The notes below the pieces were generated by a model. It did not search any database, was not told the DNA's origin, and saw only the letters and a list, made by a program, of their open reading frames with translations. A program made the position numbers and the translations under genes. A stretch of DNA of 64,000 nucleotides from the NCBI GenBank assembly GCA_946616365.1, contig CAMOIX010000007.1, positions 17,744 through 81,743 of the forward strand, in the 5' to 3' direction. Origin of the DNA: AC2028 sp002373595. GTDB lineage: Bacteria > Bacillota > Clostridia > Lachnospirales > Lachnospiraceae. Below, in pieces: positions 9,127 to 17,786 of the stretch (position 1 is the first letter of the stretch; each line of letters begins with the position of its first letter).

Positions 9127-10014
9127 TTACTCCGTTTCGGGCTTTTTGATCACTATCTCACCGTCGCGCATGGAAATGCTGACTTTGTTATCGGACAGAC
9201 CGAGTCCGGCTATGAGTTCCGCGGGGATCTGGACTCTGTTCGCACGGTCAAGTATCGCATACTCATCCTGCGTATCCTCGGCTCTCCAGTCGACTCCGCT
9301 CTCCTTCAATCTCTCCGCATAACTCTCCTTCAGGATCCTCTCGCTGCTTATCTTGCCGTCTCTAATGGCGACGACACGCCTGACCTTCTTGGAGAGTGCG
9401 ATATCATGGGTAACTATGAGTATGGTCTGACCATCCTTATTGAGGTCCCTGAACAGATCGAATATCGCATCCGCTGTTGCGGTATCGACACTTCCCGTAG
9501 GCTCATCCGCAAGCAGAAGCTTCGGATTATTCGCAAGCGCTATGGCTATAGCGACTCTCTGCTGCTCACCTCCGGACATCATGTTCATGCGGTTATTCTT
9601 CTTGTGGCTCATTCCGACGCGCTCTAAGAGCTCGAGAGCCTTCTCTCTCTTATTCTTCCCGCTCGACAGATGCATCGGCATCATGACATTATCGAGCGCA
9701 GACAGATATGGCAGGAGGTTTCGGCCGTTATTCTGCCAGACAAAACCCACCGTCTCAAGCTTATATGAGACAAGTTCCTTCTCCGTCATGGTAAAGAGAT
9801 TCTTGCCGTCAACGAAAAGCTTGCCGGCGCTGGGCTTATCGAGTCCGCCGATCATATTGAGGAAAGTGGATTTGCCGCTTCCGCTGTTTCCGATGATAGC
9901 GGTGAGTTCACCTGTTTCCACGGACAGGTCGAGTCCCTGCAGTGCCAGGACCTCGGTCTCTTTGGTCTTATAGATTTTTACCAGGCTCTCGGCCTGTACC
10001 ATCATTTCAGCCAT
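9127..10014 (-). CDS. MacB/LolD-type ABC transporter ATPase with C-terminal AbrB-like domain
   Basis: Cytoplasmic ATPase of an export or lipoprotein-type ABC system, 295 aa. Walker A GNSGSGKST is near residue 45, the signature MSGGEQQRVAIA near 145, and Walker B LLLADEPTGSVD near 168, with the GxVD form typical of the MacB/LolD/FtsE group. The ATPase proper ends near residue 225. Residues about 250-292 (RANRVQIPAELIAGLGL, then an ISMRDGEIVI strand pair) resemble the AbrB/SpoVT swapped-hairpin domain. That domain usually binds DNA or dimerises, and it is unusual on an ATPase. Last gene of the export operon, five bases after the second cysteine protein; no strong ribosome site is seen. Confidence 0.88.
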   Translation of the reverse strand: MAEMMVQAESLVKIYKTKETEVLALQGLDLSVETGELTAIIGNSGSGKSTFLNMIGGLDKPSAGKLFVDGKNLFTMTEKELVSYKLETVGFVWQNNGRNLLPYLSALDNVMMPMHLSSGKNKREKALELLERVGMSHKKNNRMNMMSGGEQQRVAIAIALANNPKLLLADEPTGSVDTATADAIFDLFRDLNKDGQTILIVTHDIALSKKVRRVVAIRDGKISSERILKESYAERLKESGVDWRAEDTQDEYAILDRANRVQIPAELIAGLGLSDNKVSISMRDGEIVIKKPETE

Positions 10015-10019
10015 GCTCT

Positions 10020-10913
10020 CTATTTCCGTACGAACTTCTTAAGTTCCGATTCTATCAGTCTGCTCACTTCATCGCGCTTATCTTCCTTAGCGAGATAGTA
10101 TACATAGCTTTCCTTTGCCATCTCGGGAGGCAGACCTCTTCCCACTATCTTGAAATTCACAAACCCTCTGTCCGCATATGCAGCCACATCATCGGCGCTT
10201 ATAAATGCAGGTCTCTTCATGCTCTCGGCAAGGCAGGGCCTGTCTTTAAGATTATGACAGGTAAAAGGATTACCCGCATCAAATATCAGCTGCGCTCTGG
10301 ATTCCGCTTCGTAATGATCCTTTCGCCTCGGGCATCCGGGAAAACATATCTCGTTTACAAGTATCTCTATGCGATCTGCCGCAGGCTCCAGAGCCTTTAA
10401 GGTTTCTTCGTCATGATTCAGATCATAGTCGAGAACTACCAATTTATAATCCCTCTCCAGTTCCTTTTTGATATCGTCCACGGAAGTGATCCTCTTGGTC
10501 GTAGAAGAGATATATTCAAAATCCGGATATGTCTTTTTGAGATATTCCTCAAGAACGGGCTTATTTACCAGGACCTGATTCTTTCCGTTATTTGCGACCT
10601 CCATGATCAGATTGCAATATGTATCATATACATGCTTCTCCTCAAGGAGGGAATTCGTCCATGTAAATCTCACAGGAACGCCCGCTCTGTTGTATGTCGA
10701 TATGACACTCTCCATCACAGACTTCTGCGTCGTTCCAAAAACCGCTCTTCCTCCGTTCCAGATCGCACCGGGGAAAGTTCCGTACACACTTCCCACAGCA
10801 TAATCATCTCTGAACAGGTCAGGCTTAGTCTTCATCAGGTTGATGATGACCTGATTGAGATTGAAAAACATATAAAACCCGGGCAGATGCCAATAGATCT
10901 TCTTATTCTCCAT
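10020..10913 (-). CDS. Uncharacterised cysteine protein B, possibly U32/UbiU-like
   Basis: Function not recognised; 297 aa, soluble, no signal peptide. It is a paralogue of the first gene of this operon (17787-18743). Shared features are an N-terminal HLPG segment, FPxAxWNGGR (about 45-60), AGVPVRFTWTN versus AGIPVRYTFTN, a single Cys-Asn (YCN), LVVLDYDLN, the block NEICFPGCPRRKDHY, a further Cys, and a late VNFKIVGR. The Cys-x3-Cys plus flanking Cys pattern and the alternating strand/helix look suggest a TIM-barrel protein able to hold an Fe-S cluster, as in U32/UbiU relatives. This is weak, motif-level inference. Start ATG 10913 has GGAGG seven bases upstream; an in-frame GTG at 10919 is too close to that site. 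Confidence 0.7.
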   Translation of the reverse strand: MENKKIYWHLPGFYMFFNLNQVIINLMKTKPDLFRDDYAVGSVYGTFPGAIWNGGRAVFGTTQKSVMESVISTYNRAGVPVRFTWTNSLLEEKHVYDTYCNLIMEVANNGKNQVLVNKPVLEEYLKKTYPDFEYISSTTKRITSVDDIKKELERDYKLVVLDYDLNHDEETLKALEPAADRIEILVNEICFPGCPRRKDHYEAESRAQLIFDAGNPFTCHNLKDRPCLAESMKRPAFISADDVAAYADRGFVNFKIVGRGLPPEMAKESYVYYLAKEDKRDEVSRLIESELKKFVRK

Positions 10914-10915
10914 GC

Positions 10916-11662
10916 TCACTCCTCCGCCTGAGTCTGTGACTGCGATCCCTGCTGCGGCCGGGGTGTTACCATCCTTCCGCTCTCGAGCTCTATGATCCTG
11001 TCAGCCGCATCCATGAGGCCTACATCATGTGTGGTCATTAGAACAGTGATGCCCTCGTTATGCGCTATATCCTGAAGCAGCTGAGCGACTGTTGCCGCCA
11101 TGGCACTGTCGAGCTCCGCAGTAGGCTCATCCGCCAGAAGTATCGCAGGGCTTGGCGAAAGCGCTCTGGCTATGGCGACTCTCTGCTGCTCTCCTCCGGA
11201 CATCTCGCCGGGATAGTGATCCCTTCTGTTCCAGAGTCCTACTCTCTTTAAGCATTCCTCAACCCTGGCATCTCTTTCCTTACCGGGTCCTATGCCTGCC
11301 ATTCGCATCGTGAATTCAACATTCTCAAATGCGGTGAGAGGAGGAATGAGCGACACGGACTGGAATACAAATCCGAATCTCTTCCGCCTCAGTTCTTCTC
11401 TCTTGTAATCAGGCATTCCCTTAACCGGCTTTCCGTCGATATATACAGTTCCGGAAGTCGGATCGTCGAGAGTTCCGATAAGATTCATGAGCGTAGTTTT
11501 ACCCGAACCCGAACGGCCCTTTAATATGACAAATTCCCCCTTTGCTATCTCAGCACTCACATCGCGGAGAGCATAGAAATCCCCGCTCGAAGTCGGATAG
11601 CATCTGGATACCGATTCAGCCTTTATTACGATTTCTCTTTTTTCGATCTTCTGATCACTCAT
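10916..11662 (-). CDS. MacB/LolD-type ABC transporter ATPase
   Basis: Second ATPase of the export operon, 248 aa. Walker A LKGRSGSGKTT is near residue 52, signature MSGGEQQRVAIARAL near 150, and Walker B ILLADEPTAELD near 172, followed by the TTHD switch His. The sequence belongs to the FtsE/LolD/MacB group, which partners FtsX-type permeases such as the gene just upstream (11666). It ends in a short Gln-rich tail. The stop is two bases before the start of the cysteine protein, whose ribosome site lies inside this gene's last codons, so the two are probably translationally coupled. Confidence 0.9.
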   Translation of the reverse strand: MSDQKIEKREIVIKAESVSRCYPTSSGDFYALRDVSAEIAKGEFVILKGRSGSGKTTLMNLIGTLDDPTSGTVYIDGKPVKGMPDYKREELRRKRFGFVFQSVSLIPPLTAFENVEFTMRMAGIGPGKERDARVEECLKRVGLWNRRDHYPGEMSGGEQQRVAIARALSPSPAILLADEPTAELDSAMAATVAQLLQDIAHNEGITVLMTTHDVGLMDAADRIIELESGRMVTPRPQQGSQSQTQAEE

Positions 11663-11665
11663 CTA

Positions 11666-14464
11666 TCATTCTTCTCCGAGCTTAAGAGCCTTGGTGATAT
11701 TCATTCCGGCAAGGAGTCCTATGAGCACGATGACGCATACCGCCATGACGACTCCTATCACAATATATATCTTGAGATTATCCGTTGCATTCTCGATCAG
11801 TCTCATCGGGATAACCTGCTGAGCCGATGCATATGCCTGCTGTACAATGGGCACGAAGAGTTTCTCCGAGAGCTTTCCTATGCCTATTCCGGCAAGCACT
11901 GACAATACGCCGGAGAAGAGCTGCTCTACCAGGAGCATCTGGAACACTTCTTTCTTGTGGAATCCGAATGCTCTAAGGACACCGAATACAAGCTCTCTTT
12001 CTCTCACGGAGAGTATCCAATAGATCAGATATCCGATCGCGCAGAGGATGAGCGTTACGACAAATCCCATCGTGAGTACTCCGTTGGTTCCCTGAAGGAG
12101 AGGATCCTCCGTCACTTCCTCGGTATCATTCTCAAGGTTTACATACTTGGTAAGTCTGATGTTGTTATCGTTTATCCATTCTTTGACATCATCCGAGGTA
12201 TATCCGTCCTTCATACCGATCCAGACTTCATAGGGCTTAACACCCCATTTGCGCTTCAGATAATCGTAGTGTGTTACAACGAGATATCTGTCCGCTGTAA
12301 ATGCATTTCCGTCCGCTCCTACTTCCGTTGCTTTAGGACTGTATCCCGGGAAATAATCTATGAATCCGACTACAGTTCCCTTTAACTGGCTGCCGAGCGA
12401 GCAGCTAAAATAGATCGTGTCTCCCTCCGCTATACCATCCTTATCACGGAAATTGGATGACAGGAGAACGCCGTCAGGTACGACAGCAAGCTTATTAAGA
12501 TAAGCATAATAATGCTCCTGAGTAAGGTCTCGCCTCAGGGAAGTCAGCTGTCCGAACTCCTTGGTGTGGATACCGTATACGGTGACTTTACCCTTCTCTC
12601 CGCTTGAGGATACGGTTCCTTTTTCTCCTACAACCACTTTGGTATATGACGATGCAAAAGGCATCGAAGCATACTTGGAATAATCAGGTTCAAAGTAAGT
12701 CCCCAGATTCTCTCCGTTCTCACCGATCATCTCGGTCCATACTTCTCTCATGATGATGTCTGTTCCGTCGAGATACTGTCTGTTCTCAACAGCATTTTCA
12801 AGTATGGTCCTCGCGACACCCGAGTGATACATTCCGAGTCCTATGGTGAGGATGAGGAAGAGCATTATGGATCTTCTCTTTGCTCCGTCTCTCTCTGTCT
12901 CTCTGAATGATACATATACAGCCGGATTCCATCTCTTCTTTCCCACAAGGAAGATGAGCTTAACAAACTTAGGCCACAGTCTTAAGAAAAGAAGTCCGCA
13001 TCCCAAAAGGAAAAGTGATGAACTGATATAGAGAAGGGGATCCAGTCCCTTTCCGGCAAGGACACTCTCCGACATGCTCTGGGAATTTCTTCCGAATGAC
13101 CACCATCCGTACAGCGACAGTCCGATAAGGATCAGATCAAGGTATACGATCTCCCAGAGTTTCTTTTTATCGGATCTTCTGCTGTGCTTTAATTCGACTA
13201 TGCCGACCTTGCTGTGCTTTAATGCAGGGATCGTCAGCGACAGAAGCGTTACCGCCATTGCCACACCCGCAAAGAGGAATCCCTGTCCTGTATATTTCAC
13301 ATTAAGCGGCTTGGAGAAATCAAACTCAAGGAAGTTCCTCGCAGCTCCCAGGAATCTTGCAAAGAGCGATCCAAGCGGTATACCGAAGAGTGCACCGAAT
13401 ATCGAAAGGAGCAGACTCTGTCCGAGATAAAGTCCCAGGATCTGCATACTGCTTCCGCCCCTACTCTTTATTACCGATATCTCAGATCTCTCGAGTGCAT
13501 ACATCTGACCCGAGATCATGAAAAGGAACGCCGCAAGCATTACCATGATGGGGATCATAAGTATTGCAAGCGTTGCCGATATACGATTTTCCTTGCGAAG
13601 ATACTCATCAAGGAGTTCGGGATATACGGGCTTCTTGAGAACGCTCTTGTACGATCCCGAATTCAACATGTAATCGGTCTTATCCACGATGGACTGGATC
13701 TGATCGGCTCTTACGCTCTCATAATCTATGATCGAATAATAAATACATGTAAGCGATCTCTTGGACGCATTCACTCCGGTAAAGAGCTCCTTGAACACAT
13801 CGGAACGTATGAAAAGCGTCGCACGCAGATCCGTGGGGTACATCTGCCAGTACGGGTCCTTCCTGTCTATTGGTTCGAACACGCCTACCACTTTAAGTCT
13901 GGCAGGACTTCCGTCGGGGAATTTCACGCCGTCGGATCTTACCGTCTCACCGAGGAGGAGGCCCAGATCGCCCATGCAGTCCTGATTGATGATGACCTCG
14001 ACCGCTCCGTCGGAACTGTATCCCGACTCGGAGTAACTCTCTCCCGCTATGATATTAACCTTTGATTCAAGGTTGCTTAACATACCGGCTCTGAGACTGA
14101 GCTGTCCGGAGTCTGATCTGTTCATCTCACTTTCAAAGAAATCGGTATTGTTGTAATAGTATTCGACTGTCTCTTTCTTTTTGACACCAAGTTCGGAATA
14201 AACATTCTCCGAAAAAGCTTCCATCTTGGTGATCGTCTTTCCTTCGGGATCCTTCCTCGCGGAGATCATGGCATTGATGACCATGGGCCATTTACCCGTG
14301 GATCTCTGATATCCGCCAAGCTGTTCCTCCAGCATAAGATCATACGCTGCGGATCTGTACAGAGGGAAGCTCACTGCCGTTGCGATAAGCAGGATACATC
14401 CCACGAGCAGGCAGAAGTTAAGACCTTTTTTATTCCAAAACTTACGGAGCATCATTCCAAACAT
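11666..14464 (-). CDS. FtsX/MacB-type ABC permease
   Basis: Large integral membrane permease, 932 aa. One helix near the N-terminus (about 17-37) is followed by a roughly 250-residue extracytoplasmic region, then a first FtsX-type helix bundle (about 290-420), further helices near 440-490 and 540, a second large outside region (about 570-780), and a C-terminal FtsX bundle (about 795-920). The doubled arrangement is typical of the 8-10 helix FtsX-like exporters of Firmicutes. It would move substrate with energy from the two ATPases downstream. Start ATG 14464 overlaps the adaptor gene by 13 bases and has GGAGGG ten bases ahead; an ATG at 14455 would give an ATGA overlap instead. Confidence 0.87.
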   Translation of the reverse strand: MFGMMLRKFWNKKGLNFCLLVGCILLIATAVSFPLYRSAAYDLMLEEQLGGYQRSTGKWPMVINAMISARKDPEGKTITKMEAFSENVYSELGVKKKETVEYYYNNTDFFESEMNRSDSGQLSLRAGMLSNLESKVNIIAGESYSESGYSSDGAVEVIINQDCMGDLGLLLGETVRSDGVKFPDGSPARLKVVGVFEPIDRKDPYWQMYPTDLRATLFIRSDVFKELFTGVNASKRSLTCIYYSIIDYESVRADQIQSIVDKTDYMLNSGSYKSVLKKPVYPELLDEYLRKENRISATLAILMIPIMVMLAAFLFMISGQMYALERSEISVIKSRGGSSMQILGLYLGQSLLLSIFGALFGIPLGSLFARFLGAARNFLEFDFSKPLNVKYTGQGFLFAGVAMAVTLLSLTIPALKHSKVGIVELKHSRRSDKKKLWEIVYLDLILIGLSLYGWWSFGRNSQSMSESVLAGKGLDPLLYISSSLFLLGCGLLFLRLWPKFVKLIFLVGKKRWNPAVYVSFRETERDGAKRRSIMLFLILTIGLGMYHSGVARTILENAVENRQYLDGTDIIMREVWTEMIGENGENLGTYFEPDYSKYASMPFASSYTKVVVGEKGTVSSSGEKGKVTVYGIHTKEFGQLTSLRRDLTQEHYYAYLNKLAVVPDGVLLSSNFRDKDGIAEGDTIYFSCSLGSQLKGTVVGFIDYFPGYSPKATEVGADGNAFTADRYLVVTHYDYLKRKWGVKPYEVWIGMKDGYTSDDVKEWINDNNIRLTKYVNLENDTEEVTEDPLLQGTNGVLTMGFVVTLILCAIGYLIYWILSVRERELVFGVLRAFGFHKKEVFQMLLVEQLFSGVLSVLAGIGIGKLSEKLFVPIVQQAYASAQQVIPMRLIENATDNLKIYIVIGVVMAVCVIVLIGLLAGMNITKALKLGEE

Positions 14465-16647
14465 ATCTTCATTCCCTCCGTAAGTCCGCTGACAGCCCAG
14501 TAATTCGCCGAATCTGATCCTCCGGCGATAAAGGGCACAAGTTTCCCGGTTCCGTCATCAAACACCTGCGTAACATATGTCGATCCGTTTATGGTAGTAA
14601 CGCATTTCCTCGGCACAACAAGCACATCGTTCATCACATTTGTGTCCGTGGAAACCGTAAACATATTTCTGTTCCAATATCCCGTGGAAGTCACGCTGCT
14701 TCCTGCCATTTCGGCGAAACTTTCCGCATCCACTCTTATCAGTGCCACCTGATTTCTGAGGTCCGCGCTAAGTGCGCGCTGCGAAGCCGTAACTACGGTT
14801 CCTTCAGCTTTGATATCCTGTCCGTCCTTCTTATAGGTGATGTTCACACGATTGCCGTATGAGAGCGCACCACCCTTATCCTCTATGATGACGAAGCTCT
14901 TATCCTCCTTGGATATCATGGCAAGCTTATCCTTGTAGAAGACCAGGCTTCCGTCCTCTCTCTCCTGGATGGATGTTACTATTCCGTCATAGGGTGCGGT
15001 TATGCTTATCACACCGGAATACTTTTTGTATTTCTCGAGTTCTTCCGCCTTATCGGCATATTTTTCAGCCTGAGTCTGTATCGACTTGTCCAGAGCCTTG
15101 GCTGTAGCTTTCCATACTTCGTCATAGTCAGGAGGATCTCCGCAGTCCTCCCTCTCCTTTACGGTCTCAGCGAATCTCTCCATCAGTCTCTGGAGTTCTC
15201 TCTCCCTCTTTGCTATCTCTATGGTGTCGGGAACAACTTCAAGTTTGGCGATCACCTGTCCCTTGGTGACATGCTCGTTGAGAGATACGCACATCTCTTT
15301 AAGATATACTGTACCGAGCTCAACCGGACTGGTCTGCCACTCGCCTGCGGGATAGAACAGATATCCTGCGGTGGAGAATTTACCGCTTACAGAGCCATAT
15401 TCCACAGTCGTAGTCTTATTTACTTCACGGACATTCTGATCCGTGAGAACCTTTTCTCCCTCTTCAAGTCCCGATACTATCTCGGTGAAATTTCCGTCCT
15501 TCTTGCCAATGCTGACATTCTTGCGGATATTCTCACCTGCGGATCCTACAGTATATACATAGGTTCCCTCATCATCTTTCTGGATCGCATCGGTGGGAAC
15601 GCAGAGTACATGTTCGTATGCATCCGAAGCAACCACAACCACCGCATAGTCTCCGAGATTAAGTTTCCCTTCGGGATCCTCCACCTCAAATGTTGAATAA
15701 ACCGATCCGTCCCTGTCCTTGATCCTGCTGTATTCTTCACTGGTCAGTTCTCTGACATTTACTTCATATCTTTCGCCGTTAACAAATGCATATACATCCT
15801 TTGCTCTGGTGAGATCATTCTTGCTGATATACTCCGTGAGTATGACTTTGTGATCAAGGTCTCCCACAGCGGCTGCTGCTTTGCCTCTGGAGATGAGCGC
15901 ACCCGCATCATAGAATCCCACCGCAACCACATTTCCCGAACTGCGTGACAGGAGATTCGTCATATTTTTCTGCTTGCCCAGTCTTGCGAGGCTGTCTTCC
16001 ATATGCGCTCTGTCGAGCTCGTAAGTCTCGACATATTTCGCTATCGCTATCTCCTGATTTTCCTTGTTGAGAGTAGCAAGATTGAAGTTGATCATCGCCT
16101 GATAGCTCTCTGCTACCCACTTGGCATGTGCTGCGGACTCTCTTCCCGTAGCCGGATCGAGATATGCCGGCTCCGATCCCTGGTAGATCTCATGCTTATC
16201 ACGTGCACTGTTTATCTTATATCCAAGCTCCTTGTAATCTTCCTGCATCTCAAGGATCTTCTTCTGATAGCTTTCATCAAATTCCGCTATCCGGTCCTGA
16301 AGTTTCCTGATCTCTTCATCCTTTTTCTCGGTATTGCCTGTAATGAGTGCATCCCCTGACGATACACTCTCCCCGGGGAGCTTGCCGTAAGCAGAGAAAT
16401 TCTGAGAACTGCTGTATGAGTACTCAGTGATATCCATGCTGACCACACCCTCATACACTTTGGTGTTGTAGAGGTTTCTGTATTCCGCAGGCATGGTATT
16501 GACGCTCTGGATGACAGGGTCTAAAAGCTCAGGTATCTCCTCTGCGGATCCTTTTGCTGCAGAATTACCACACCCTGCTGTGCACAGGATCATCACTGCC
16601 GAAAGTCCCATCGCAAATATTCTGTTTTTAATTATTGATGTCTTCAA
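14452..16647 (-). CDS. Lipoprotein membrane-fusion adaptor, long form with two adaptor-like halves
   Basis: HlyD/MacA-like adaptor of the export operon, 731 aa, about twice the usual length. A lipoprotein signal ends at ILCTAGC with lipid-acceptor Cys26. The first half has a long coiled coil (about 100-215) and beta-barrel segments ending in the MacA-like pattern VPTDAIQKDD...GLEEGEKVLT (about 350-410). A second half follows with a new coiled coil (about 470-555), a lipoyl-like YDGIVTSIQE segment and a second barrel. The start is probably TTG 16647: it overlaps the previous stop as TTGA and supplies the Lys/Arg region the signal peptide needs. The Shine-Dalgarno is weak, so coupling to the upstream adaptor gene is likely. 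Confidence 0.83.
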   Translation of the reverse strand: MKTSIIKNRIFAMGLSAVMILCTAGCGNSAAKGSAEEIPELLDPVIQSVNTMPAEYRNLYNTKVYEGVVSMDITEYSYSSSQNFSAYGKLPGESVSSGDALITGNTEKKDEEIRKLQDRIAEFDESYQKKILEMQEDYKELGYKINSARDKHEIYQGSEPAYLDPATGRESAAHAKWVAESYQAMINFNLATLNKENQEIAIAKYVETYELDRAHMEDSLARLGKQKNMTNLLSRSSGNVVAVGFYDAGALISRGKAAAAVGDLDHKVILTEYISKNDLTRAKDVYAFVNGERYEVNVRELTSEEYSRIKDRDGSVYSTFEVEDPEGKLNLGDYAVVVVASDAYEHVLCVPTDAIQKDDEGTYVYTVGSAGENIRKNVSIGKKDGNFTEIVSGLEEGEKVLTDQNVREVNKTTTVEYGSVSGKFSTAGYLFYPAGEWQTSPVELGTVYLKEMCVSLNEHVTKGQVIAKLEVVPDTIEIAKRERELQRLMERFAETVKEREDCGDPPDYDEVWKATAKALDKSIQTQAEKYADKAEELEKYKKYSGVISITAPYDGIVTSIQEREDGSLVFYKDKLAMISKEDKSFVIIEDKGGALSYGNRVNITYKKDGQDIKAEGTVVTASQRALSADLRNQVALIRVDAESFAEMAGSSVTSTGYWNRNMFTVSTDTNVMNDVLVVPRKCVTTINGSTYVTQVFDDGTGKLVPFIAGGSDSANYWAVSGLTEGMKICLE

Positions 16648-17756
16648 CGCAGTACCTGATCCTTTTCCGAAAGTCCGCTTATTATCTCGGTATAATCATC
16701 TCCGATGACACCGACTTCTATCCACTTCACGACGCGCATGCCTTCATCATCGGACATATATACATAGAATTTATCATCAGCCTGATGTATTGCCTGATTG
16801 GGGATCCGAAGGACTGATGATCTGCTCTCAAGAGTAAGCACGAGCGTACCTATGGAACCAACCTCCAGCTGTGCATCTTCGGGGCCGGCCACGATCTCAA
16901 AGAGCTGACTGTCCGTCCACTTATCGGGCTCTGAGGGTGATACGATGTAATCTCCCTTCGCATCTCCGTATGCTATGTTGACAGTAAATGATTCGCTGCC
17001 GCTTAAGAGATCCGCATACTCCGCCGACTTAGCTTCGAACATTCCACCCGTACCGTCGAGTATCGTCATGATCACTTCGTCCTTATGAGAAGTCGATCCT
17101 TCGAGATTCTTCTTAAGTCTGCGGACAGTTCCCGAGATGCCTGCCCTCAGTCTGCTTCCCGATAATTCGCTCTTTAGCTTATTAAGCTTCATCATGTCGA
17201 ACTCGAGGCTGTCATTGTAATCCTGTCTCTGACGATCGTATTTCTTGCCTGCAGACTCTCTGGCCTTCTGTATATCCTCATTCGATGCATGTCCGAGAGC
17301 GCGTGCCTGAGCGTTAAGCTCCGCTTCTGTCTTGGCATTCTCCTCCTCGAGATCCAGGTATTTAAGGAGTGTCTGCGTCTTGTTAATGCTATACTCGAGA
17401 TCCGCGATCTGTTTCTCGAGATCGTCCGCTGACAGTTCCGCAAGCAGGTCTCCTTTTTTGACAGTATCTCCCTCGTTCACATAGACCTTGTCTACCATTC
17501 GGCCCGCAAGAGAAAATGACACTTCCTGCTCAGCGCTCTGCTTGTAAGATACGCTTATCTTTTCCGTCTTGATGACATCTCCCACTTCTACGGCAAATAC
17601 TCTGTATGTGGTCGATTCATCGGACTGCTCGACTACGATTTCTTCCTCTTCCGGCGCCTGCTTTCCGCACGCACCAAAGAAGAGCACTCCCGACAGAAGT
17701 ATCGAGGTTGCTTTGATATATTCTTTATGCATTTTAATAATGGGGAATCTGAACAT
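16644..17756 (-). CDS. Lipoprotein membrane-fusion adaptor, standard length
   Basis: HlyD/MacA-type adaptor, 370 aa. The signal peptide ends at FFGAC with Cys30 as lipid acceptor. The lipoyl-like half motif VNEGDTVKKGDLLAEL (about residues 93-108) leads into a coiled-coil hairpin (about 110-195) and the returning segment SGTVRRLKK, then a beta-barrel with IPNQAIHQADDKFYVYMSD and a C-terminal GLSEKDQVLR, the usual end of MacA relatives. It would bridge the permease to the cell wall space. An alternative start at 17732 gives a shorter signal peptide; neither start has a good ribosome site. Coupled to the long adaptor by TTGA. Confidence 0.87.
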   Translation of the reverse strand: MFRFPIIKMHKEYIKATSILLSGVLFFGACGKQAPEEEEIVVEQSDESTTYRVFAVEVGDVIKTEKISVSYKQSAEQEVSFSLAGRMVDKVYVNEGDTVKKGDLLAELSADDLEKQIADLEYSINKTQTLLKYLDLEEENAKTEAELNAQARALGHASNEDIQKARESAGKKYDRQRQDYNDSLEFDMMKLNKLKSELSGSRLRAGISGTVRRLKKNLEGSTSHKDEVIMTILDGTGGMFEAKSAEYADLLSGSESFTVNIAYGDAKGDYIVSPSEPDKWTDSQLFEIVAGPEDAQLEVGSIGTLVLTLESRSSVLRIPNQAIHQADDKFYVYMSDDEGMRVVKWIEVGVIGDDYTEIISGLSEKDQVLR

Positions 17757-17786
17757 AATACTGCTAACGCTTCCTATCTTCGGACC

